A DNA stretch of 64,000 nt from Methylobacterium bullatum (GCA_902712845.1 LR743504.1:3384001-3448000); one strand, 5' to 3'. Shown: positions 34,573 through 43,436, counted from the stretch's first letter. Notes: generated from the sequence alone by a model not told the origin. Translations and numbers: made by a program.

Positions 34573-37500
34573 GCGCGGAATCGCAGGAGGACGGAGTGGG
34601 AGCAAAGACCCTGAACGAGCCCGACGGCACGTCCGAGACGGCGCAGGGATCCGCGGGAGTGGCAAGCGACGTCCACCACATTTGTGGATTGCGGCCTTAT
34701 CCCGGCCTGCGCAGTTTCAGGCAGGACGAGGCGACCCTCTTCTTCGGCCGGGACAAGCAGGTTCGGCAGCTCCGCGAAATTCTAGCCGAGCGCAACCTTC
34801 TCGCCGTCCTTGGCGGCTCAGGCTCGGGAAAGTCGTCCCTGGTGCGGGCCGGCCTGCTGCCCAAGCTCAACAGCACCAACCCAATCCCGGGCCGATCGGG
34901 CGCGTGGTACGTCGTCGAGTGCCGCCCGCGCACCGATCCCTCGAAAGAACTCTTTGATGCGATCTTTCAACAGATCTTCCTACCGGTGCTCGATCTGTGC
35001 CGACAGGATGTCAACGCCGCCGATGCGGCACCGGACCGGCGACTCCGTGCAGTTAGCGCGGCTCTGGCAATTGAGCCGCCGCTGAAACCAGGCGACGATG
35101 TCGAGCGGCTCTGCAGGGAGCGGCTGAGAGAGGCCCTGTTCAGCGGCGACGCGATAGATGTCGGCGGGATCTTCGACTTTGCCGACAGCACGCTCGTGAG
35201 GCTCGACGAGAGACTCGCGGGAGGACCGCGATCAGGGCGCGCCAACCTGCTCATCCTGATCGATCAGTTCGAGGAGGTGTTCTCGTTGCCGGACGGCTCG
35301 AGAGAGTCCGGCCTGCAGCTGGTCATGTCGCTCCTGACCAACATCCAGACCTTTAAGCCGTTCAACCTCTTCCTGATCCTGACCATGCGGAACGAGTGGC
35401 TGCACCGCTGCAGCGAGTTCCCCGGCGTGCCCGAGGCGTTGAACGGCTCGACCTATCTCGTCGACCTCCTCGCCGGCCCCGACATTACGCGGGCGATTGT
35501 CGCGCCGGCGCGTTCCGCCCTGCGTTCGGCGGGGTTCAAACCCGGTTCCGATGAATTTGCGCCCTACACGCCCAAGGCGATCGCGCAACTCCGCAACGCC
35601 TTCGAGGCAACCGACGTCCCGCACGCCGCCGATCAGCTCCCGCTACTGCAACACGTGTTGCCGATTGTTTGGGACAACGCGGCCAAAGATTGGTCCACGT
35701 CTTCCAAGACGAAGCAGCTCACGATCGGGAGCAAGCACCTCAAGAAGGTGCCGGGCTGGGAGAGTCCAACCCCCCTTTCGGCCTGCCTCAACGCGCACGC
35801 GGACACGGTCCTGGCGGAGGCGATCCGAGCCGCGGTTGCGGCCACGGGGGACATGGTACTGAGCGAGAGCGACGCCGGTCACCTGATCCAGGCCGCCCTC
35901 TGTCGCTTGGCCATCCGGGACGAGAAGGGCGTGATACGGCGTAAGTTCGCCACGCTCGACCAGATGCTCGCCGATTCCGGGATCCTCGAGCGACAACCCG
36001 CGCAACGGGAGCAGCTGCGCGCAGCGCTCGCTGCAGCGCTTGCCACTTTCAGGTCGGCGACATTGCTGAATTCCGCCTCGACGAGCGACGGCGAGCAGTT
36101 CGACGTCAACCATGAAGCCTTGGTGCGCAACTGGGCAACATACTCCTCATGGGTCGATGACGTCAACAGGACAAAGATCTGGCTCACGGAGATCAACGCG
36201 AAGATCGAGGAATCGGCGAAACTGAGTTCGGATGCGAACGTGTGGAGGCGCGCGCTCGCCCTGCTTCAAGATGTGATCGCCGCCGAGAGCTTGAAAGCGG
36301 CCGCAGACGAGGTTGGGACCGAAGCAGCCGACATGTTGACGAGGGATGTGTTCGGGAGCAACGCGCCCTTCAGCAAACGTTGGACGCAATCCGTCTTGAA
36401 CGATGAGAGATCGCACGAGGCTATCCAGAGTCAGATCCGCAAAGCGCGTCAATATAGAGGAAATTTCTGGAACCGATGGCGAATCCTCACCATAGTAGCT
36501 GGTTTGACAATTGCAGTGCTGTTTCTGGGTATTTTAGTTCAGTTAAGCCTTGAGCGTAGCAAGCAGGAAATTGTCAGAACTGAAGAGAATTATATTAAGC
36601 AAGCAACGTTTATGTTGGAAGCTCAGAAAACAGCCCTTGAGAAGCATGAAGACGATAGTGACGACATTAACAGTCATGTCGAAGCTTTACGAGATCTGAC
36701 AATACAAATGAAAAAAAGACCCTTGGATTCGCGCCTAAGTAAATACGCTGAAGATTCTCTATCCCAACTCAATCAGAACCTTCGACTCTCGCTATCTAGA
36801 GGCCTGTGGCTGAAGATCAATCAGGAGCCTTCGTCGAAACGCGGTCGAAAGGCTGTCTGCGGCGTGACAAGTTCTGGGAACGATTGGATATTGCCGATCG
36901 ATGGCGTGGTATGGGCGCGTGACCCCAACTCCCCTGACCGCTGGAGCCCGAAATTTGAGAATTATACGAAAGCTTCTGGAACTGTGAACATCCGCTTTGC
37001 TGACCATTGGCCGTCCGGCTCCATCATCTGCTCCTCACCGGAAGGTGACTGGCAGTTCATGTGGATAACGGGGGCTATTGATTTCACCACACAACGTCTT
37101 TCGCGGTTCTCTCCGGTGATCCGCAGGGTCGAGCGGACGCTGCGACAGAGAGACTCGGAAAATAAAATTGATATGCTTGTGGAACTGGCGGAACAACGAG
37201 AGATTAGAGACGAGTTGAGCCGAAATTACAGGCCAGAATTGTACGCAGATGTTGGTCATATCCATGAAAAGATTTTCAATGGGATCTTGTTGGACGATGA
37301 CGTCACTTTTCATAGAGGAGAGCATACCACCAGCTTTTCATTTCGCCTGACAAACGGCAAGATCGCGACGTTTTGGACGGTCTCGGGTGTGATCGATGCC
37401 GAAGAACAGGGGAGCGAAGGAGTATCGCACTCCATCCAGTGGCAGCCTTGCAACAAGCGCCCATCGGATCGCAACGAGGAATTTGCTTGTGATCTAAGTG

Positions 37501-37817
37501 GAAATCTTGGGAAAAATTACCGATACAAAGCAAGTATTGAATTGGTTAAGCCTTCAATCGAAAGTTTTGTGGAATGTGATAGGCCGGGCGCCGCTTGCCC
37601 TATGACGCTGAAGATAGAATTGATGGATAGGAAGAGCGAACAGGTTCAGAAAATCGTCATCAGCAGAAGCTGGTCGAGACAGATCGTGATGGGCGCAGGT
37701 ACGGACGATGGACATATCCTTCTAAAGGATGCTGATGACAAGATTTGGAGTTATCTCATCGACCCGACACGCGTCGCAGATCTCTCCGGTCAATTGTTGC
37801 AAGCACCGAAAAAATAG
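34569..37817 (+). CDS. Transmembrane STAND NTPase
   Basis: 1082 residues. The ATPase starts after YPGLRSFRQDEATLFFGRD, the entry motif of novel-STAND proteins; Walker A is GGSGSGKSS (82-90) and Walker B LILIDQFEEVF (228-238). A winged-helix/helical arm follows (DQLPLLQHVLPIVWD, NHEALVRNW). At about 637-660 is one transmembrane segment (LTIVAGLTIAVLFLGILV), then a coiled coil and a C-terminal domain of about 330 residues with no WD40 or TPR signature. From about 36440 the DNA is AT-rich. STAND proteins are nucleotide-driven switches; the unusual C-terminal domain, on the other side of the membrane, is the likely sensor (inference). Confidence 0.9.
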   Translation: MSAESQEDGVGAKTLNEPDGTSETAQGSAGVASDVHHICGLRPYPGLRSFRQDEATLFFGRDKQVRQLREILAERNLLAVLGGSGSGKSSLVRAGLLPKLNSTNPIPGRSGAWYVVECRPRTDPSKELFDAIFQQIFLPVLDLCRQDVNAADAAPDRRLRAVSAALAIEPPLKPGDDVERLCRERLREALFSGDAIDVGGIFDFADSTLVRLDERLAGGPRSGRANLLILIDQFEEVFSLPDGSRESGLQLVMSLLTNIQTFKPFNLFLILTMRNEWLHRCSEFPGVPEALNGSTYLVDLLAGPDITRAIVAPARSALRSAGFKPGSDEFAPYTPKAIAQLRNAFEATDVPHAADQLPLLQHVLPIVWDNAAKDWSTSSKTKQLTIGSKHLKKVPGWESPTPLSACLNAHADTVLAEAIRAAVAATGDMVLSESDAGHLIQAALCRLAIRDEKGVIRRKFATLDQMLADSGILERQPAQREQLRAALAAALATFRSATLLNSASTSDGEQFDVNHEALVRNWATYSSWVDDVNRTKIWLTEINAKIEESAKLSSDANVWRRALALLQDVIAAESLKAAADEVGTEAADMLTRDVFGSNAPFSKRWTQSVLNDERSHEAIQSQIRKARQYRGNFWNRWRILTIVAGLTIAVLFLGILVQLSLERSKQEIVRTEENYIKQATFMLEAQKTALEKHEDDSDDINSHVEALRDLTIQMKKRPLDSRLSKYAEDSLSQLNQNLRLSLSRGLWLKINQEPSSKRGRKAVCGVTSSGNDWILPIDGVVWARDPNSPDRWSPKFENYTKASGTVNIRFADHWPSGSIICSSPEGDWQFMWITGAIDFTTQRLSRFSPVIRRVERTLRQRDSENKIDMLVELAEQREIRDELSRNYRPELYADVGHIHEKIFNGILLDDDVTFHRGEHTTSFSFRLTNGKIATFWTVSGVIDAEEQGSEGVSHSIQWQPCNKRPSDRNEEFACDLSGNLGKNYRYKASIELVKPSIESFVECDRPGAACPMTLKIELMDRKSEQVQKIVISRSWSRQIVMGAGTDDGHILLKDADDKIWSYLIDPTRVADLSGQLLQAPKK

Positions 37818-37898
37818 GGTTGAAGTTGACTGTTTTGCAATCGCTGAGACTATGCTAAGTTTGCTCGTCGGCGAGGACATGTCCTTGGTTGGAGCGTG

Positions 37899-38180
37899 AT
37901 GGTGAAAGAAAAAGCCCGAGTTCTGATCGCGGCGGTAGCGACGCTCTCACCCGTGTTGCAGGCATCGGCGGAAGCGGCGCACAGCGATGATGTCCGCCCT
38001 ATCGCACGGCTCTCCGCGATTAGGACGGCCTACCTCTCCGCACTTCAGGCCGCTCCGCCATCATTCAACGAAGAAAAGGAGCTAGAGGTCAGGCTTACGC
38101 AGTTTCCCAATTTTCCGAACTTTAACAACTTTCCGAATTTCCCCAACTTCCCCAACTTCCCCAACTTCCGCAACTTCTGA
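37899..38180 (+). CDS. Precursor peptide with eight F-x-N triplets (predicted cyclophane RiPP)
   Basis: 93 residues from the ATG at 37899 (GGAG ribosome site five bases upstream). A signal-peptide-like leader (LIAAVATLSPVLQASAEA) is followed by RPIARLSAIRTAYLSALQ, a probable recognition region. Residues 69-92 are eight contiguous F-x-N triplets (x = P, P, N, P, P, P, P, R), then a final F93. Aromatic-x-Asn is the substrate motif of radical-SAM enzymes that make three-residue cyclophanes (triceptides, GrrA/OscA type). The maturase gene starts six bases after the stop. The codons of the repeat vary (TTT/TTC, CCG/CCC/CCA-type), so this is not simple DNA slippage. Confidence 0.8.
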   Translation: MVKEKARVLIAAVATLSPVLQASAEAAHSDDVRPIARLSAIRTAYLSALQAAPPSFNEEKELEVRLTQFPNFPNFNNFPNFPNFPNFPNFRNF

Positions 38181-38186
38181 GGCCGA

Positions 38187-39386
38187 ATGCCGATGGACGT
38201 CGCTCGGCGGACGCGTCTCCTGATCCTGCAGCCGACGCCGTTCTGCAACATCGATTGCGGCTACTGCTATCTTCCCGCGCGCAACGACCGGCGCCGCATG
38301 GCCTTCGAGACGGTCGAGGCGGCGGTCCGCTTTGTGTTCGAGGCGGAGCTCGCCGCGCCGGACTTCACCGTGGTCTGGCACGGCGGCGAGCCGATGGTGC
38401 TGCCGATCGACTGGTTCCGCAAGGCGTTCCGCGCCGCCTCGCGTGGGGCGCCGGGTGGCGTCGTGCTCACGCACGCGATCCAGACCAACGGGACGCTGAT
38501 CGACGATGACTGGTGCAGCTTCTTCCGCGACGCGCCGGTCCGCGTGGGCGTCAGCCTCGATGGACCGGCGTGGCTGCACGACGCCCGCCGCCGCACACGC
38601 GCCGGCGGCGGTACGCACGCGCGCGTTATGCGTGGGATCGAGCGGCTGCGCCGGCACGGGGTGTCGTTCCACATCATCTGCGTGGTCGGCGAGCCCGCGC
38701 TCGATGCGGCCGACGTGTTGATGGATTTCTTTGAAGCAGAGGATATCCGCAGCCTCGCCTTCAACATTGAGGAGATCGAGGGCGTGAACCGCGCCTCGAC
38801 GCTCGCGCGCGCAGGGGTGGAGGAACGGTTTCGCCGCTTCTTCGTGCGCGTGCTGGAGCGCGCGGCCGGCGCACCAGCGCCCCTGATCGTCCGCGAGCAG
38901 CAGGATCTGCTGGCAAGCCTCGCCCATCCCGCGTTCGGGCAGCTCTCATACAACACGACCACCGAACCGTTCGGGTTTCTCACCGTCTCTGCGGAAGGCG
39001 ATCTCTACACCTTTTCGCCGGAACTCGCGGGGCTGCGGGACCCCCATTACGGCGACTTCGCGCTCGGACGGGTGGGCGAGGCCGGCGCGGCCGAGATCCT
39101 GCGCGGCGAGCGCTTCCGGCGCCTGTGGGCCGACATCACCGAGGGCGTCGCGATCTGCCGCCGCTCCTGCGCGTATTTCGACCTCTGTCTCGGCGGATCG
39201 CCGGCCAACAAGCTCGCCGAGCACGGGCATCTCGCGCGCGGCGAGACGCTGTTCTGCCGGCTGGCGCATCAGGGCGTAGCCGACGCTGTGCTCGGCGACC
39301 TGGAGCGGCGGCTCCAACAAAACTCGGATCCGGCCGCTCTGTCCGCCCTGGTTCGGGACGTGAAGGCCTCTGCATCGCACGGCTGA
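38187..39386 (+). CDS. GrrM-like radical SAM/SPASM peptide maturase
   Basis: 399 residues. The radical-SAM cluster motif is C20-N-I-D-C24-G-Y-C27, followed by VVWHGGEPMVLP and the TNGTLID and GVSLDGP strands. The C-terminal SPASM-like part has the cysteines of this group (ICRRSCAYFDLCLGGSPANK, then LFCRL), which bind auxiliary iron-sulfur clusters. The pattern matches the GrrM/OscB branch, which forms carbon-carbon cyclophane links between an aromatic residue and a residue two positions on. The precursor peptide is directly upstream, so F-to-N crosslinks are the expected product. An IS630 element has inserted 37 bp behind the stop. Confidence 0.9.
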   Translation: MPMDVARRTRLLILQPTPFCNIDCGYCYLPARNDRRRMAFETVEAAVRFVFEAELAAPDFTVVWHGGEPMVLPIDWFRKAFRAASRGAPGGVVLTHAIQTNGTLIDDDWCSFFRDAPVRVGVSLDGPAWLHDARRRTRAGGGTHARVMRGIERLRRHGVSFHIICVVGEPALDAADVLMDFFEAEDIRSLAFNIEEIEGVNRASTLARAGVEERFRRFFVRVLERAAGAPAPLIVREQQDLLASLAHPAFGQLSYNTTTEPFGFLTVSAEGDLYTFSPELAGLRDPHYGDFALGRVGEAGAAEILRGERFRRLWADITEGVAICRRSCAYFDLCLGGSPANKLAEHGHLARGETLFCRLAHQGVADAVLGDLERRLQQNSDPAALSALVRDVKASASHG

Positions 39387-39423
39387 CCCGATCGAATCCG
39401 TTCGGCCGCTCACCTCACCCTTA

Positions 39424-40591
39424 TACCAACGGCGGCTGGGTTTGACTCGTTTTTGGATGACGGGTTGGGGGGTTTGGGGTGATTCAGTGTTTTCCGCTGA
39501 CTGGCGGGAACGACTCGATGACCCTTGCGGTCACGCGACTGGATCTGAGCGCCGATGATCTGCGGCGCGCGGCTCGGTCGAGCCGAGATGTGGCTCAAGC
39601 CCGCCGCTGTCTGGCACTCGCGTCCGTCCTCGATGGCCAGTCGCGCACGGCGGCGGCGGCGAGCGCTGGGATGCAGCGGCAGACGTTGCGGGACTGGGCC
39701 CACCGGTACAATGCCGATGGGATCGCGGGGCTCCTGGATCGGCCCCGCCCTGTACGCCCCGGCCTGCTGAACGCCGAGCAGCGCGCGGCCTTCGACGCGA
39801 TCGTGGAGGCGGGGCCGGACGTGGCGGTGGACGGGGTGGTGCGCTGGCGCCGCGTCGATCTCAAGCGGGTGGTGGAGGCTCGCTTCGGCGTGGTCATGGC
39901 CGAGCGGACGATCGGGGATCTGTTGCGGGCCCGTGGCTTCCGCCACCTCTCGGTGCGGCCGCGTCACCCGAACTGCGACGAGGCGGCCCAGGAGGATTTT
40001 AAAAAACCTTCGCCGAGCAGGTCGCACAGGTAGTACCCAAGGCGGAAAGGGCCAAGCCGATCGAGATCTGGTTCCAAGACGAGGCCCGGATCGGCCAGAA
40101 AGGCACGTTGGCCTACGTCTGGGCGCGCTGGGGAACACGCCCGCGCGCCGTACAGGACACGCGCTACGCCTCGGCCTACTTGTTCGGCGCCGTCTGCCCG
40201 CAGCGCGGCGTCGGCGCAGGCCTGGTGATGCCGCGCGCCGACGGCGAAGGCTTGAACGCGCATCTGGCCGAGATCGCCCGCACCGTGGCGCCTGGGGCGC
40301 ATGCCATTCTCGTCCTCGACGGCGCTGGCTGGCACAAGAGCAACGCTCTCGTCATTCCAGACACCATCTCGCTCCTGATTCTGCTGCCTTACGCCCCTGA
40401 GCTCAATCCCGTTGAAAACCTCTGGCAATACTTGCGCGGCAACAAACTCGCCCATCGGCTCTACGAGAGCTAAGAAGCCATTGTAGACGCGGGCTGCGAG
40501 GCGTGGAACTTCCTGATCGCCGCCCCCCGCACCATCACATCTATCGCCGAACGCGAGTGGGCAAACGTGTCAGTGTAGCCCACGGTTGGTA
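39424..40591 (+). mobile_element. IS630-family element downstream of the maturase gene
   Basis: 1168 bp between TA duplications (39422-39423, 40592-40593). The ends are TACCAACGGCGG at the left and, read inward, TACCAACCGTGG at the right. It carries one frameshifted transposase that also has a nonsense codon near its end, so the element is probably inactive. Confidence 0.85.
39518..40473 (+). pseudogene. IS630-family transposase with slippery frameshift and a late nonsense codon
   Basis: The first frame (39518-40033) has the HTH part (ARRCLALASVLDGQSRTAAA, RQTLRDWAHRYNADGIAGL). At 39998-40007 the sequence TTTTAAAAAAC allows a -1 shift into the second frame, which gives the catalytic part: IEIWFQDEARIGQKG, AILVLDGAGWHKS and APELNPVENLWQYLR. 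The shift is probably programmed, as in related elements. A TAA at 40471-40473 interrupts the end; beyond it the same frame reads EAIVDAGCEAWNFLI, so TAC to TAA is a nonsense mutation. Confidence 0.82.
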
Positions 40592-40593
40592 TA

Positions 40594-40765
40594 AGTTATC
40601 ATTAATGAGAATTGGTATCAGCAATCGGGTTGTTATTTCGGGGCCGCGCTGCGGCACTCACGATTACGCGCTGCGGCCAGTCGCGGGTTCCGCGTTCTCG
40701 CCTTCGGCGAGCCCCGGAATGACGGTGGTGGGATTACGATCCGTCATGTGAAGCCTGACAGAGCA
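40594..40765. repeat. Short intergenic stretch with a REP-like hairpin
   Basis: Around 40696-40730 the sequence CTCGCCTTCGGCGAGCCCC precedes GGAATGACGG. The 6-bp stem CTCGCC/GGCGAG with a tight loop and the GGAATGACGG motif are typical of dispersed hairpin repeats of Rhizobiales. No gene is present. Confidence 0.45.
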
Positions 40766-41284
40766 CTACCCGTCCTCGACCGCCTCGCCGACCTGCCCGT
40801 GCGCGTCGCCTGGCTTGATCAGTCCGCTCACGAGCGAGACGGCGCCCAGCACGATGCTGGCGAGATGGCCGTCGTACGGGAGGAAATACGTCGGTCCGAC
40901 CCCGTCAACCACGTAGGCCCAGAACGGGAAAAGTGCGGTGGCCATGCAAGCATTCAGGATCCAGGCGTCGCCCGGGCTTCCGATCCGCCAGATATAGATG
41001 GGCGTGATCAGCCACGCTCCGAACAGCACAACCAAGGCGATCGACATGACGGGATAACCCGCCATCGTGCCCGGATCCGTCAAGGACTGCTTCAGGATCG
41101 AGTTCGCGAAGATGAAGAAGGCGATGACCTCGGCCGGGACGTATTTCGCTACGCGCTCCAGATAGGTGTCGCCGAGCTCTTTTGTGGGCGATGCATTCTG
41201 CGGGGCGCTCCCGTCAACGGATTCGGTGCCGTCGTCGGTTCTGAAGGCCGGAACGATTCGTGTCGGTGTGACCAGGCGACCCAT
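40766..41284 (-). CDS. Four-helix membrane protein of unknown function
   Basis: 172 residues from the ATG at 41284, which has GAGGA upstream; a GTG at 41383 is a longer alternative. A polar N-terminus (about 50 residues, ending KELGDTYLERVAKYVPAEV) is followed by hydrophobic helices (VIAFFIFANSIL, YPVMSIALVVLFGAWLITP, ILNACMATALFPFWAYVV, LASIVLGAVSLVSGLI). The YLERVAKYVPAEV motif just before the first helix is seen in other bacterial multi-pass proteins of unknown role. It overlaps the end of the frame upstream. Possibly a membrane effector of the minus-strand cluster (inference). Confidence 0.65.
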   Translation of the reverse strand: MGRLVTPTRIVPAFRTDDGTESVDGSAPQNASPTKELGDTYLERVAKYVPAEVIAFFIFANSILKQSLTDPGTMAGYPVMSIALVVLFGAWLITPIYIWRIGSPGDAWILNACMATALFPFWAYVVDGVGPTYFLPYDGHLASIVLGAVSLVSGLIKPGDAHGQVGEAVEDG

Positions 41285-42633
41285 GCGACCATCCTCATGC
41301 TGGGCCTCGCCCTGGAACGGTATCCCGAACGAGGCCCAATAACTTTGTTCTGCCGCGCGCTCTCGCGCCGAACCGGTATCCACTTCAACGCAGCGCGCTC
41401 TATTGCCGGCTTGCTGAAGGTGACATTCTGAGACTCATGGGTGGGCGCCCGGCAGGTCGGCGACGTCACGGCGGACCTGTGGGCAGACGCCAGCGTGTCC
41501 ACGGACCGAAGGGCTCGAGGAGCGCCAGAGGCAGTGGCAACTGGGGGGCAGCCAGCGTCGTTGAGCACGCCTTCGAGGAACAGCGGAACGCCAGCCGGCC
41601 CCGATGACGCGCCATGCGTCGGGGAAAGTGTGGCGATGTCCCGTAGATCCGGAAAGCTCTGTTTGAGGATGGCAACGGCTTCGCTCTGCACGGCATTGCG
41701 CTTGCGGCGAAGCCTCTCGTAGCCGGCGAGGTAGGCCAGGATGGGCTCGAGCGACCCGCCGTCGGGCATTGCGATCATCGTCTCAGCCGAGACGACGCCA
41801 TTCACGCTCACGCTCCTGCGCAGCGCTTCGATGGCCCGGGCCTGCATCGCCATATGAGCGAGTTCCGTCGCCGGGTCGCCCACTGCCGACGTCACGGCCG
41901 AGCGAAGGTGGCCCATCTGCAGGTGGAACTGGCCGATCCGTGGCCCGTGGTCGTCGCTACTCAGCGTGATGAGCGTCGCTCGGCAGGGCGAGGCGTAGGT
42001 GGCGAGCATGATCGGAGGGTCTTCCCCGATCCGGATCGCGAAGAGCTGTCCGCCGGGCTCGGCCGGGAGCAGCAGGTCGCGCCGGCCCGGAAATGCGCCG
42101 ACCGCCATCATGCTCCGCCACGCGACCGTCCCGCCCGATGTGAGCCCGCCCTGGACGTCGCGATCCTGCTCCAGGCTTGCAAGCAGGTAGATCGGCGAAG
42201 CGCCAGGCGGCTGCGCCCCGATCGGTTTTAGCAGCAGGGCAACCCCGTGATAGGCCTCGGGCGCGCCTGCGGTACTGAGGATGCAGCCTGCGCCGGTCAC
42301 CCCGAGGCAGACGTCGATGTCGGGATCGAGGAGCGGAGAACCGGCCGGAAGGGTGATCCCGATGTCAGCCGATCGAAGACGTGCGGTGATCGCGTGCTGG
42401 AGAATGCCCTCGCGCCAAGTCGGCCCCTGGTCCGCGCTGGCGGGCGGCAGCTCGAAATTGGACGGCTCCGGCGCGTATTGGGGCAATGACTCCTCCCACG
42501 CCTGCATCCACGCGTCATGCCATGTCCTCAAATTCGGGAATGCCCCCCCGATTCCCACGAATGGTTCCACTCGCGGGAATCGGGGTAAATTTACAGCATT
42601 GATTCGAGGCAACAGGATGCTCCATCGTAGCAC
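41149..42633 (-). CDS. Unrecognised protein; 3' boundary uncertain
   Basis: The open frame has 494 codons from a GTG, but only the first 380 or so look native. They include GVALLLKPIGA, RDLLLPAEPGGQLFAIRIGE, ATLITLSSDDHGPRIGQFHL and LEPILAYLAGYERLRRKRNA, a pattern reminiscent of the C-terminal region of caspase- or subtilase-type conflict effectors (weak, from memory). No protease triad is present. From about 41430 the translation turns into arginine/serine-rich sequence overlapping the next gene, so a frameshift or stop loss near 41430-41480 is likely. An ATG at residue 43 is an alternative start. Confidence 0.45.
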   Translation of the reverse strand: MLRWSILLPRINAVNLPRFPRVEPFVGIGGAFPNLRTWHDAWMQAWEESLPQYAPEPSNFELPPASADQGPTWREGILQHAITARLRSADIGITLPAGSPLLDPDIDVCLGVTGAGCILSTAGAPEAYHGVALLLKPIGAQPPGASPIYLLASLEQDRDVQGGLTSGGTVAWRSMMAVGAFPGRRDLLLPAEPGGQLFAIRIGEDPPIMLATYASPCRATLITLSSDDHGPRIGQFHLQMGHLRSAVTSAVGDPATELAHMAMQARAIEALRRSVSVNGVVSAETMIAMPDGGSLEPILAYLAGYERLRRKRNAVQSEAVAILKQSFPDLRDIATLSPTHGASSGPAGVPLFLEGVLNDAGCPPVATASGAPRALRSVDTLASAHRSAVTSPTCRAPTHESQNVTFSKPAIERAALKWIPVRRESARQNKVIGPRSGYRSRARPSMRMVAWVAWSHRHESFRPSEPTTAPNPLTGAPRRMHRPQKSSATPIWSA

Positions 42634-42884
42634 GGCGCGGGCGGTGCCGGAATCGGCTTAACTGTGAAGACGAGCTTCTTGTCGTCGTAGAACACGACCG
42701 GAACCGGCATCGCGGGATCGACCCGGCCCCCCTCGATGCTCAGGGCCAGCGCGTAGCGGTCGGATTCGAAATCCAGGATCGCGGGCGCGGAGGTGATCGT
42801 GCGCGTCTCAAAGGTCTCCCAGCGCGGTCTCTTTAAGGTGACGGCGTCGTTCAGCAGGGTCGGCGTCGCCCCTTGGATCTCCAC
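42591..42884 (-). CDS. Small protein of unknown function, start uncertain
   Basis: 97 residues from GTG 42884, rich in beta-strand-like segments (RWETFETRTITSAPAILDF, YALALSIEGG, PVVFYDDKKLVFTVKPIP). The frame is open and coding-like further upstream to a TAG at 42960-42962 (GSTACVLSALRHIPPTAITV) but has no ATG/GTG there, so the 5' end may have been lost; the IS1595-type transposon begins about 175 bp further. It overlaps the next gene by about 40 bp. No family is recognised. Confidence 0.42.
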   Translation of the reverse strand: MEIQGATPTLLNDAVTLKRPRWETFETRTITSAPAILDFESDRYALALSIEGGRVDPAMPVPVVFYDDKKLVFTVKPIPAPPAPCYDGASCCLESML

Positions 42885-43139
42885 CGTGATCGCGGTCGGC
42901 GGAATGTGTCTGAGTGCCGACAGGACGCAGGCGGTCGAGCCGATGTCGCCACAATTGTACTACGTCAGCTTCTGCCCCTACATCTGGGAGCCGATCTGCC
43001 GGCTCAGCGAGGCGAAGTGACCCATCACGGAGCGTCGTAGCGGTCGTCCCACACTTTCGCGGTATTAGGTAGCAAGCTCACCCAGACGGTCCTACATCGT
43101 CGCTCGCGGGGCATTGCCTCGCCGAATGAGTGAGGTCCG

Positions 43140-43337
43140 ATGTCCATCTCAAGCGCCAGCATCTCGGTTGGAACATGCTATTTTTTCTCCGAGCAAGAGA
43201 CCCGTAAGGTTCTAGAGATCGACGGACTCAGGGTTCGGAGTCAGCCTCATAACGCCGGCGGTTGGGGTGATGCCGTTTGGGCACCGTTGGACGAGTTCGC
43301 GTCCAAGGCACAGCACATCATCGCGTGCCCGGTTTAG
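43140..43337 (+). CDS. Possible small gene at the transposon's left end
   Basis: A 65-residue frame with GAGG five bases before the ATG. The sequence (TCYFFSEQETRKVLEIDGL) is moderately protein-like, with no recognised domain. It lies inside the transposon, upstream of the palindromic operator. It could be a decayed fragment; evidence is weak. Confidence 0.3.
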   Translation: MSISSASISVGTCYFFSEQETRKVLEIDGLRVRSQPHNAGGWGDAVWAPLDEFASKAQHIIACPV

Positions 43338-43380
43338 CTCAGGCACTTCTTTAGGGCAGACATGCCAGGGCGCCCTTGCG

Positions 43381-43426
43381 CACGTTAATTTTCTCTGCCA
43401 CGATCGTGGTCGAAGAAATTAACGTG
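43381..43426. promoter_or_regulatory. 46-bp nested palindrome upstream of the ImmA/HTH pair
   Basis: Outer arms CACGTTAATTT (43381-43391) and AAATTAACGTG (43416-43426) are perfect complements, and an inner perfect palindrome CCACGATCGTGG (43398-43409) has the same centre (43403.5). It ends 10 bp before the ATG of the 213-residue gene. Position and symmetry fit an operator bound by the HTH protein encoded two genes down; the strong pairing could alternatively act in RNA. Confidence 0.7.
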
Positions 43427-43436
43427 GGACTCACCG

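Noticed and set aside
37899..38180. F-x-N repeat as a DNA slippage artefact
   Set aside because: Codons differ between repeats, the unit is preceded by a leader and ribosome site, and a matching maturase follows in six bases.
37899..38180. CRISPR-like repeat at the F-x-N region and elsewhere
   Set aside because: Repeats are 9 bp codon triplets without spacers. No CRISPR array or cas gene was seen in the window.
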